Positions 16,771-23,648 of a stretch of DNA of 64,000 bases are shown here, piece by piece. This DNA comes from Oerskovia sp042887685 (GTDB lineage: Bacteria > Actinomycetota > Actinomycetes > Actinomycetales > Cellulomonadaceae). The translations under genes and the position numbers were made by a program. Each line of letters starts with the position of its first letter. Within the stretch, counting starts at the first letter, position 1. The notes beneath the pieces were generated by a model. It did not search any database. It was not told the origin of the DNA and saw only the letters and a list, made by a program, of their open reading frames with translations. The stretch is taken from the NCBI RefSeq assembly GCF_042887685.1, contig NZ_JBHVOS010000026.1, positions 1 through 64,000 of the forward strand. Reading direction: 5' to 3'.

Positions 16771-17840
16771 GCGACCCCGTCCACGAACAGCTCGACGGCC
16801 GCTCCTCCCCCGACCACCGCGAGCCGCTCCGGAAGGTCGGCCAGGCCGTCGACCTGCTCGACGTGCCGGACCCCCGGCGACACGTGCCCGGCGACGACCG
16901 CGAGCGCCACCTCGGCCGCGACCAGGCCGGTGACCCGCCCCTGGCCGTGCGCGACGAGCGAGACCTGCGCCTCTCGCTCCCCGTTCCGGGCCGTCGCGGC
17001 GAGCGCGAACCGGTCCCCGCCGACGTGCACGGCACCGAACAGCGCCGCGAGCAGCCGTCGACCGTGCTCGCTGCGGAAGGCGCGCAGGAGCCCGGCGCGG
17101 CGCGAGCCGAACAGCACCGCGGTGAGCGCCCGGGAGTCGAGCGCGAACCGCGTCGTCACCCGGGGCACGTCGAGCGTGCGGCGCAGGGCGTGCTGGTCGG
17201 AGAAGTCGAACGGATGGACGGTGCGCCCTCCGAGCGCGGGCAGCAGGACCCGGCGAGGGCCGCCGTCGGGCGCTCTGCCTCGCCGGCCGCCCGGGCGAGG
17301 GCTCACCAGCCCGTCGACCGTCCAGCGGATCGCGTCCGCGCCGTGCGCCTCGCCGCCTCCGAGGACGACCGCGACGTCGATCTCCTGGGCGCCGCCCACG
17401 AGGTCGTGCGCACGACGCGCGAGCAGGTTCGTGAGTCCCGGCGCGACGCCCACGCTCAGCACGGCCGCGGCTCCCGTCTCGCGGGCGACGTCGTCGAGGC
17501 GTTCGGTCGCCTCGAGCTGGGACCGCGACGCCGAGACGTCCACGAGCGAGATGCCGCGCCCGAGGCAGGCCCTGGCGACGCGGTCGTCGCCGGGCTCGAC
17601 GGCCAGGACGACGAGCCCCACGCCGTCGAGCGCGGCGTCGAGGGTCGGGGGGTCGGCGAGGTCGACCCGCGCGGCGCGCGGCGAGCCGAGCCGTCGGGCG
17701 AGCGCCTGCGCGGCGTCGAGGCTGCGCCCGGCGGGGATCACCCGGCCGGGGACGACCTCGGCGAGCCGTTCGCACACGACGGTGCCGACCGCGCCGTAGC
17801 CGCCCACGACGAGGACGTCCGGAGAGTTCACTAGAGTCAT
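16590..17840 (-). CDS. Saccharopine dehydrogenase-like NAD(P)-binding oxidoreductase
   Basis: 416 aa. The N-terminus is a Rossmann fold: VLVVGGYGAVGTVVCERLAE, with the acidic-patch equivalent near AGRSLDAAQALARRLG; then VDLADPPTLDAALDGVGLVVLAVEP and a conserved VSVGVAPGLTNLLARRAHDL, all typical of saccharopine dehydrogenase-like proteins (PF03435). The substrate is unknown. ATG 17840 lies inside operator 1 (17828-17850); an in-frame GTG at 17831 is the alternative. It is divergent from a TetR gene and probably repressed by it. Its 3' 181 bp overlap the end of the convergent tetR at 16015-16770. Confidence 0.75.
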   Translation of the reverse strand: MTLVNSPDVLVVGGYGAVGTVVCERLAEVVPGRVIPAGRSLDAAQALARRLGSPRAARVDLADPPTLDAALDGVGLVVLAVEPGDDRVARACLGRGISLVDVSASRSQLEATERLDDVARETGAAAVLSVGVAPGLTNLLARRAHDLVGGAQEIDVAVVLGGGEAHGADAIRWTVDGLVSPRPGGRRGRAPDGGPRRVLLPALGGRTVHPFDFSDQHALRRTLDVPRVTTRFALDSRALTAVLFGSRRAGLLRAFRSEHGRRLLAALFGAVHVGGDRFALAATARNGEREAQVSLVAHGQGRVTGLVAAEVALAVVAGHVSPGVRHVEQVDGLADLPERLAVVGGGAAVELFVDGVAQPSAATPGSREVHIASQSSHEGPGGRAVEVVAPAGEAGAEAADATVDAACASPESATPR

Positions 17841-17850
17841 GCTCTAGTGA
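17828..17850. promoter_or_regulatory. TetR operator copy 1
   Basis: TCACTAGAG-N5-CTCTAGTGA, a perfect 9-bp inverted repeat over the start codon of the oxidoreductase gene. It shares design and spacing with operator 2, 26 bp away centre to centre. Confidence 0.75.
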
Positions 17851-17853
17851 ATA

Positions 17854-17876
17854 TCACTGTAGTCTCACTACAGTCA
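17854..17876. promoter_or_regulatory. TetR operator copy 2
   Basis: TCACTGTAG-N5-CTACAGTCA: 8 of 9 positions pair. With copy 1 it gives the half-site TCACTnnAG and a 5-bp centre. TACAGT inside it (17869-17874) may be the -10 box of the rightward tetR, so binding would give autorepression. Confidence 0.7.
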
Positions 17877-17904
17877 ATCGTCCGTGCTCGTCCCCGGGAG
17901 CCTC

Positions 17905-18513
17905 ATGTCCCCCACCCGCGCCGAGAAGGCCCGCGCGACCCGCACCCGCATCCTCGACGCGGCGCGCGCGCTGTTCGTCCGGAACGGCTGGACACGCACC
18001 TCGGTCGAGGACGTCGCGCGCGCCGCGGGCGTCGCGACCCAGACGATCTACTACACGTTCGGCAGCAAGCACGCGCTCTTCAAGGAGCTCCTCGACGTGA
18101 GCGTCGCGGGCGACCACGACGACGTCGCCACGCTCGAGCGCCCCTGGGCCCTGGCCGTCCTCGCCGAGCCCGACGGCGCCACCCACCTCGCGCTGCACGT
18201 CGCCGGGGCGCGCGCCGTGCTCGACCGCGTCGCCCCGCTCCTGCGGGTCCTGCGCGACGCGGCGCCCGCCGTGCCCGAGCTCGGCGAGCTGTGGGCCGCG
18301 AACCAGGCGCAACGCCGCACGGTCGCCGCGACGCTCACCCGGTCGCTCGCCGACAAGTCGCCCCTGCGGACGAGCACCGAGGTCGCGAGCGACGTGACCC
18401 ACGCGCTGCTGGGACCCGACACGTACGGCACGCTCGTGCTCGACCTGGGCTGGTCGCCCGAGGCCTGGCAGGACTGGGCCACCGACGCGCTGCGTCGCCA
18501 GCTCCTGCCATGA
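17905..18513 (+). CDS. TetR/AcrR family transcriptional regulator
   Basis: 202 aa from ATG 17905 (SD GGGAG, short spacing); GTG 17884 is an alternative start. HTH at about residues 5-55: KARATRTRILDAARALFVRNGWTRTSVEDVARAAGVATQTIYYTFGSKHALF. The C-terminal domain is helical with no recognised ligand. It is divergent from the saccharopine dehydrogenase-like gene, and two matching 23-bp palindromes fill the space between them, so this TetR probably controls that enzyme and itself. The promoter of the metG leader begins at its very end. Confidence 0.88.
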   Translation: MSPTRAEKARATRTRILDAARALFVRNGWTRTSVEDVARAAGVATQTIYYTFGSKHALFKELLDVSVAGDHDDVATLERPWALAVLAEPDGATHLALHVAGARAVLDRVAPLLRVLRDAAPAVPELGELWAANQAQRRTVAATLTRSLADKSPLRTSTEVASDVTHALLGPDTYGTLVLDLGWSPEAWQDWATDALRRQLLP

Positions 18514-18537
18514 CGCACCGGACGACGCTGCTATGGT
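18510..18537 (+). promoter_or_regulatory. Promoter of the metG leader transcript
   Basis: TATGGT (18532-18537) is a clear -10 box with a weak -35 (ATGACG, 18510-18515, 16-bp spacer) overlapping the tetR stop. It lies 7 nt before the ATG of a 16-codon ORF, so the leader peptide should start at or near the 5' end of the RNA. Confidence 0.6.
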
Positions 18538-18544
18538 CGACAGC

Positions 18545-18595
18545 ATGAGCTTCTCGTCGACCGTCATGATGCGCCCCACCCGGGGCCCTTCGTGA
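18545..18595 (+). CDS. Putative metG leader peptide (MSFSSTVMMRPTRGPS)
   Basis: A 16-codon ORF with adjacent Met codons 8 and 9 (18566-18571), started leaderless from TATGGT. A GC-rich hairpin terminator follows 23 nt after its stop and the gene behind it is methionyl-tRNA synthetase. The GGGGCC in codons 13-15 can pair with GGCCTC of the terminator's left arm, giving a possible antiterminator if a ribosome stalls at the Met codons. This fits ribosome-mediated attenuation by low charged Met-tRNA. It is inferred from layout only. Confidence 0.55.
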   Translation: MSFSSTVMMRPTRGPS

Positions 18596-18618
18596 TGCGC
18601 TGACGCGCTCCACCACCC

Positions 18619-18643
18619 AAGGCCTCGCCGCAGCGAGGCCTTT
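18619..18643 (+). terminator. Terminator in the metG leader
   Basis: AAGGCCTCGC-CGCA-GCGAGGCCTT, a perfect 10-bp stem with a 4-nt loop, then TTTCGTGTGT. It sits between the leader peptide and metG and may act as an attenuator, or simply end the tetR transcript. Confidence 0.75.
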
Positions 18644-18720
18644 CGTGTGTCCGGGCCCGGTGCGGTCGAGGCGCCGCAGCACCCCTCATGGGTGCCCGTC
18701 GTCCCGAGAGGACTCCCGCC

Positions 18721-20307
18721 ATGACCACCCGGACCGCCCCCGCAGGCGCAGCCGCCCTGCCGACCTTCTACGTCACGACCGCCATCCCCTACGTCAACGG
18801 CGACCCGCACCTGGGCCACGCGCTCGAGCTCGTCCAGACCGACGTCCTGGCCCGCCACGCGCGCCTGCGCGGCCGACCGACCCGCTTCCTCACGGGCACC
18901 GACGACCACGCGCTCAAGAACGTGACGGCGGCCCGGGCCGCGGGTCGCGAGGTCGGGGAGTTCGTCGCCGAGCACGTCGAGGACTTCCGTGCGCTGCGTC
19001 CGGCGCTCGCACTGTCCACCGACGACTTCCTGTCGACGTCGACCGACCCCCGGCACCGCCCCGGCGTCGAGGCGCTCTGGCGGCGGTGCGCGGAGGCCGG
19101 TGACTTCTACCGCCGCTCCTACGAGGGCCTGTACTGCGCGGGCTGCGAGCAGTTCTACGCACCCGACGAGCTCGACGCGTCGGGCCGCTGTCCCGAGCAC
19201 CAGCCCCTGCCCGAGCGCGTGGTCGAGGAGAACTGGTTCTTCCGGCTGTCCCGCCACGCCGACGCGGTCCGCGACGAGATCACCTCGGGGCGAGTGCGCG
19301 TCAACCCTGCCGCCAAGCGCAACGAGGTGCTCGCGTTCCTCGACGCCGGGCTCGAGGACTTCAGCGTCTCGCGCCCTGCGACCCGCTCGGACGGCTGGGG
19401 CGTCCCGGTCCCCGGGGACCCGTCCCAGGTCGTCTACGTGTGGTGGGACGCGCTGACCAACTACGTCACCGCGCTGGGCTACGGGTCGGACCCGACCGAC
19501 CCGGGCGCCGCGGGCGACTACCGCACCTGGTGGGCCGACGGCGACGAGCGCGTGCACGTGATCGGCAAGGGCATCACGCGCTTCCACGCGGTGTACTGGC
19601 TCGCGCTCCTGCTCTCGGCGGGCGAGCCGTTGCCCACCACGATCCACGTGCACGACTACGTCACGGCCGGGGGCGCCAAGCTCGCCAAGTCGGCGGGCAC
19701 CGCGGTGCACCCCGTCGGCCTCGTGGACGCGTACGGCACCGATGCGCTGCGCTGGTGGTTCGCGCGCGAGGTCCCGCTCCTGGGCGACGCCGAGTTCACG
19801 ACCGAGCGCCTCGTGGCCCGGCACGACGACGAGCTCGCGCACGGTGCGGGGAACCTGGTGAACCGCACGCTCACGCTCGTGCACAGGTTCCGCGACGGCG
19901 TCGTGCCCGTGCTCCCCCGCGCCCTGGCGACGGGGCCCGACGAGCTGGGCGCCGCCGTCGGGCAGGTGGAGGCCGCCGTGGACACCGCCCTCGCGGACGC
20001 CGACCTGCGCGGTGCGACCGGTGCCGTCTGGCGGATCGTCGACGCGGCCAACCGGTACGTCAACGCCGAGAAGCCGTGGGAGCTCGCGGCCCGCGAGCGC
20101 GCCGGAGAAGCGGGCGCCTCCGTGCACCTCGATCAGGTCCTCGCACGGCTCGTCGAGGCGTGCCGGGTCGTGGCGGTCGAGCTCTCGCCGTTCGTGCCCG
20201 ACGGCGCCGCGCGCCTGCGCGAGCAGCTCGGCCCCGTGCAGGACGGACAGGCAGCCGGACCCGACCGCGTGGGCACCCCGGAGCCGGTCTTCCCCCGCCT
20301 GGGCTGA
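18721..20307 (+). CDS. metG: Methionyl-tRNA synthetase
   Basis: 528 aa, class I synthetase charging tRNA-Met. HIGH motif is HLGH in IPYVNGDPHLGHALE; KMSKS motif is KLAKS in GGAKLAKSAGTAVHP. A single zinc knuckle reads CAGCEQFYAPDELDASGRCPEH (three Cys and one His). The C-terminal helical anticodon domain contains NRYVNAEKPWELA, with the Asn/Trp region that reads CAU. There is no C-terminal EMAP/TRBP-like extension, so this is the short form. ATG 18721 with SD GAGAGGA is preferred over an in-frame start at 18688. Its mRNA carries the leader described at 18545-18643. Confidence 0.95.
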   Translation: MTTRTAPAGAAALPTFYVTTAIPYVNGDPHLGHALELVQTDVLARHARLRGRPTRFLTGTDDHALKNVTAARAAGREVGEFVAEHVEDFRALRPALALSTDDFLSTSTDPRHRPGVEALWRRCAEAGDFYRRSYEGLYCAGCEQFYAPDELDASGRCPEHQPLPERVVEENWFFRLSRHADAVRDEITSGRVRVNPAAKRNEVLAFLDAGLEDFSVSRPATRSDGWGVPVPGDPSQVVYVWWDALTNYVTALGYGSDPTDPGAAGDYRTWWADGDERVHVIGKGITRFHAVYWLALLLSAGEPLPTTIHVHDYVTAGGAKLAKSAGTAVHPVGLVDAYGTDALRWWFAREVPLLGDAEFTTERLVARHDDELAHGAGNLVNRTLTLVHRFRDGVVPVLPRALATGPDELGAAVGQVEAAVDTALADADLRGATGAVWRIVDAANRYVNAEKPWELAARERAGEAGASVHLDQVLARLVEACRVVAVELSPFVPDGAARLREQLGPVQDGQAAGPDRVGTPEPVFPRLG

Positions 20308-20325
20308 CCGACGCCCCCGCTGGGG

Positions 20326-20373
20326 GCGGAGCACGTGTCGCGGCACACCGGGGCCGCACGACACGCGCTCCGC
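20326..20373. terminator. Bidirectional hairpin terminator
   Basis: Arms 20326-20344 and 20353-20373 pair except for one mismatch and a 2-nt bulge (GCGGAGC...GTGTCG...CGGC). It lies between convergent metG and ramB; a smaller GCCCCC/GGGGGC stem (20313-20327) overlaps its left side. Confidence 0.6.
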
Positions 20374-20389
20374 ACCCGGCGGACGGCGG

Positions 20390-21925
20390 CTAGCGCAGCG
20401 CCGGGGCGTGCGACTCCAGGAACCGGAACACCTCGGTCTGGTCCACGCCCGGGAACGCCCCGACCGGCATCGCGGCGAGCATGCTCGCGTGCGGGCGCGC
20501 GCTCGGCCACGACCGGTCCGCCCAGCGTTCGGTCAGCTCCACGGGCGGGCGCCGGCAGCACGACTCGTCCGGGCACCGCGAGACCGTGCGCTCGGTCGTC
20601 TCGCGCCCGCGGAACCACTTGACGTGCCCGAACGGCACGCCCACGCTGACCGAGAACTGGCCGTCGTCGGAGTCCTGGACGCGCGAGGTGCACCAGTAGG
20701 TGCCGGTCGGGGTGTCGGTGTACTGGCTGAAGGGGCTCAGCCGGTCCTCGACCGCGAACACCGTGCGCGCGGTCCAGTTGCGGCACACGTACTGCCCCTC
20801 GACGGCCCCGAGGGGATCCGCGGGGAAGCGCACGCCGTCGTTCTCGTACGCCTTGTGGATGATCCCGGACTCGTGGATCTTCATGAAGTGCACGCCGATG
20901 CCCAGGTGCGTCGTGGCGAGGTTCGTGAACCGGTGGGCCGCGGTCTCGTAGGACACCGAGAACGCGTCGCGCAGGTCCTCGACCGAGATCTCGCGGGCGT
21001 CCTTGGCCTCCTTGAGGAGCTTGACGGCGTCGCGCTCGGGCAGCAGGAGCGCGGCCGACAGGTAGTTCGCCTCGACGCGCTGGCGCAGGAACTCGCCGTA
21101 GTCGCGCGGCTCGTGGTGACCCAGCACGTGCGACGCGAGCGCCTGGAGCAGGGCCGAGCGCGGGTCGCTCGACGCGCGCGTGCCCGTGCTCGGCAGGTAC
21201 ACGCGGTGGTGCCGGAGGTCGATGACCGAGCGCGTCGAGTGCGGCAGGTCGTGCACGTAGTGCAGCGAGAAGCCCAGGTGCGTCGCGAGGTCCGCGGCCA
21301 CGCGCTGCGACATGGGTCCGCGGGCGTGCCCGACGCCGTCGAGCAGCTCGCGCGCGGTCGTCTCGAGCTCGGGGAAGTGGTTGTCCTGGGCGCGCATGGT
21401 CGCGCGGAGCTCGGTGTTCGCGCGTCGGGCCTCCTCGGGGGTCGCGGCCCGCTCGGTGTGCAGGCGCTCGAGCTCGCGCTGGAGACCGACGATCGCCTCG
21501 AGGGCGTCGCTCGGCAGCGACTTGCCGACCCGTACGCCGGCCAGCCCGAGCGACGCGAACAGCGGGCCGCGCTGCGCGCGCTCGAGCTCGATCTCCAGGG
21601 CGGCGCGGCGCGTGGGCGGCTCGGCCGAGAGCAGGTCCTCGACGCTCGCGCCGAGGGCTCGGGCGATGGCCTGGAGCTGGGAGAACTTGGGCTCGCGACG
21701 CCCGTTCTCGATCACGGACACCTGCGAGGGCGCCCGGCCGATCGCGGCCCCGAGCTCGTCGAGCGTCATGCCCCGCTCGGTCCGCAGGTGCCGGACGCGA
21801 CGGCCGATCGTGAGGGCGTCGGCCTCCTCCTCGACCGGCAGCGTGGTGGCCAGGGGCGTCCCGCCCTGCCGTCCGGGGAACTTCTGTGCTGACTGCGCGT
21901 CAGATGCCATGACTGAGGGTGACAC
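20390..21925 (-). CDS. ramB: RamB-like regulator of acetate metabolism (XRE + ImmA/IrrE-like + short-chain fatty acyl regulator domain)
   Basis: 511 aa. XRE-type HTH at about residues 35-95: RTERGMTLDELGAAIGRAPSQVSVIENGRREPKFSQLQAIARALGASVEDLL. The middle (about 200-330) is an ImmA/IrrE-like peptidase-fold region (RVEANYLSAALLLPERDAVKLL). The C-terminal domain (DUF2083/ScfR type) contains SRCPDESCCRRPPVELTERWADRSWPSARPH with a Cys cluster. In Corynebacterium RamB represses aceA, aceB and acetate activation genes; the placement here, divergent from aceA-aceB, supports the same role. GTG 21925 has SD AAGGAG; ATG 21910 is the alternative. Confidence 0.88.
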   Translation of the reverse strand: MSPSVMASDAQSAQKFPGRQGGTPLATTLPVEEEADALTIGRRVRHLRTERGMTLDELGAAIGRAPSQVSVIENGRREPKFSQLQAIARALGASVEDLLSAEPPTRRAALEIELERAQRGPLFASLGLAGVRVGKSLPSDALEAIVGLQRELERLHTERAATPEEARRANTELRATMRAQDNHFPELETTARELLDGVGHARGPMSQRVAADLATHLGFSLHYVHDLPHSTRSVIDLRHHRVYLPSTGTRASSDPRSALLQALASHVLGHHEPRDYGEFLRQRVEANYLSAALLLPERDAVKLLKEAKDAREISVEDLRDAFSVSYETAAHRFTNLATTHLGIGVHFMKIHESGIIHKAYENDGVRFPADPLGAVEGQYVCRNWTARTVFAVEDRLSPFSQYTDTPTGTYWCTSRVQDSDDGQFSVSVGVPFGHVKWFRGRETTERTVSRCPDESCCRRPPVELTERWADRSWPSARPHASMLAAMPVGAFPGVDQTEVFRFLESHAPALR

Positions 21926-21942
21926 ACGCCACTCCTTCCGCA

Positions 21943-21970
21943 CAACAGAAGAAGCGCACTTCTTCTGTTG
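21943..21970. promoter_or_regulatory. Perfect 12-bp palindrome between ramB and aceA
   Basis: CAACAGAAGAAG-CGCA-CTTCTTCTGTTG, a perfect inverted repeat in the ramB-aceA intergenic region, just upstream of the ramB SD. It differs from the Corynebacterium RamB box (TTTGCAAA-type), so it may be the site of this RamB or of another glyoxylate-shunt regulator. Confidence 0.7.
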
Positions 21971-22087
21971 AAGAAGTCCTTGTGGACCCCTTGCGCGGCG
22001 AAGGAAGGTCGTTCCACGGCCACCGCTCGTCCGGGCGGCAGGCCGGGACGAGTACCACCGCACGCAACGAAGCTCTGGAGGCACCCC

Positions 22088-23539
22088 GTGACCACCCCGC
22101 CCATCATCAGCCGCCGCTCCGAGAACGAGTACGCCACGCCCCGGGCGTCCGCGACCTCCCGGTCCGGCGCCGTCACGGCCCCCGTCCCCTCCCCCACGCC
22201 CGTCGGCACCGGCCACACCCCCGGGCACGCGCCGTCACGACCCGGCGACCAGCGTCAGACCGCGGCCGACCTCGCCCTGTCCTGGGCGACCGACCCCCGC
22301 TGGGCCGACGTGCAGCGCGACTACACGGCCGAGGACGTCGTGGCCCTGCGCGGCTCGGTGCGCGAGGAGCGCACCCTCGCCCGCCGCGGCGCCGAGAAGC
22401 TGTGGGACCTCATCCACACCGAGGAGTGGGTCGCCGCGCTCGGCGCCATGACCGGCAACCAGGCCGTGCAGCAGGTGCGTGCCGGCCTCAAGGCCATCTA
22501 CCTGTCCGGCTGGCAGGTCGCGGCCGACGCCAACCTGTCCGGCCAGACCTACCCCGACCAGTCGCTGTACCCCGCGAACTCGGTCCCGGCCGTCGTGCGC
22601 CGCATCAACAACGCCCTGCTGCGCGCCGACCAGATCGAGACCTCCGAGCGGTCGGGGTCCCCCGCCGGGCAGACGCCCGAGCGCGACTGGATCGCGCCCA
22701 TCGTCGCCGACGCCGAGGCCGGCTTCGGCGGGCCCCTCAATGCCTACGAGCTCATGCACTCGATGATCGAGGCGGGCGCCGCGGGCGTGCACTGGGAGGA
22801 CCAGCTCGCGTCCGAGAAGAAGTGCGGCCACCTGGGCGGCAAGGTCCTCGTCCCGACCGCGCAGCACATCCGCACGCTCAACGCGGCCCGCCTCGCCGCC
22901 GACGTCGCGGGCGTCCCGACCGTCATCATCGCCCGCACCGACGCGCTCGCCGCCGACCTCATCACGTCCGACGTCGACCCGCGCGACCAGGAGTTCCTCA
23001 CGGGCGAGCGCACGGCAGAGGGCTTCTACCGCACTCGCCCGGGTATCGACACGGTCATCTCGCGCGGCCTCGCGTACGCCCCGTACGCCGACCTGATCTG
23101 GGTCGAGACGGGCGAGCCCGACCTCGAGCTGGCCCGCCGGTTCGCCGAGGTCGTCCACGCGCAGTACCCCGACAAGAAGCTCGCGTACAACTGCTCGCCG
23201 TCGTTCAACTGGAAGAAGCATCTCGACGACGCCCAGATCGCGAGCTTCCAGAAGGAGCTCGCCGCGATGGGCTACGCGTTCCAGTTCATCACCCTGGCCG
23301 GCTTCCACGCCGTGTCCCACTCCATGTTCGAGCTCGCCCGCGGCTACAACGACCGCGCGATGAGCGCCTACGTCGAGCTCCAGGAGGCCGAGTTCGCCTC
23401 CGAGTCCGACGGCTACACGGCCACCCGCCACCAGCGGGAGGTCGGCACCGGCTACTTCGACCGCGTCGCCACGGCCCTCAACCCCGACAGCGCCACCCTC
23501 GCGCTCGCCGGGTCCACCGAGACCGCCCAGTTCCACTAA
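22088..23539 (+). CDS. aceA: Isocitrate lyase
   Basis: 483 aa, first enzyme of the glyoxylate shunt: isocitrate to glyoxylate and succinate. The catalytic signature KKCGHLGGK is present (Cys246), with WEDQ just before it, and DAEAGFGG (metal binding) and NCSPSFNW are conserved. An N-terminal extension of about 45 Thr/Pro-rich residues precedes the TIM barrel. GTG 22088 has SD GGAGG; an in-frame start at 21968 lies on the operator edge and was rejected. The gene lies upstream of aceB in the same direction and is divergent from ramB, so it should be induced on acetate or fatty acids. Confidence 0.96.
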   Translation: MTTPPIISRRSENEYATPRASATSRSGAVTAPVPSPTPVGTGHTPGHAPSRPGDQRQTAADLALSWATDPRWADVQRDYTAEDVVALRGSVREERTLARRGAEKLWDLIHTEEWVAALGAMTGNQAVQQVRAGLKAIYLSGWQVAADANLSGQTYPDQSLYPANSVPAVVRRINNALLRADQIETSERSGSPAGQTPERDWIAPIVADAEAGFGGPLNAYELMHSMIEAGAAGVHWEDQLASEKKCGHLGGKVLVPTAQHIRTLNAARLAADVAGVPTVIIARTDALAADLITSDVDPRDQEFLTGERTAEGFYRTRPGIDTVISRGLAYAPYADLIWVETGEPDLELARRFAEVVHAQYPDKKLAYNCSPSFNWKKHLDDAQIASFQKELAAMGYAFQFITLAGFHAVSHSMFELARGYNDRAMSAYVELQEAEFASESDGYTATRHQREVGTGYFDRVATALNPDSATLALAGSTETAQFH

Positions 23540-23570
23540 GCCCCGCCCCGCTCGCCGAGCCAGAGGTCTC

Positions 23571-23608
23571 GCGTCGGGGTGGAGGGCTCCGGCCCTCCAC
23601 CCCGACGC
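23571..23608 (+). terminator. Strong hairpin between aceA and aceB
   Basis: A perfect 17-bp stem (arms 23571-23587 and 23592-23608) with a UCCG tetraloop starts 31 bp after the aceA stop. No U-tract. It may end part of the transcripts (lowering aceB expression relative to aceA) or stabilise the aceA mRNA. Confidence 0.6.
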
Positions 23609-23648
23609 CTCGCCTCCACCTCGCGGCACAGACCATCGGAGCCATGCC

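Noticed and set aside
21968..22087. Forty-residue N-terminal extension of isocitrate lyase
   Set aside because: It would begin inside the ramB-aceA palindrome, has no SD and reads as low-complexity; GTG 22088 has a GGAGG SD.
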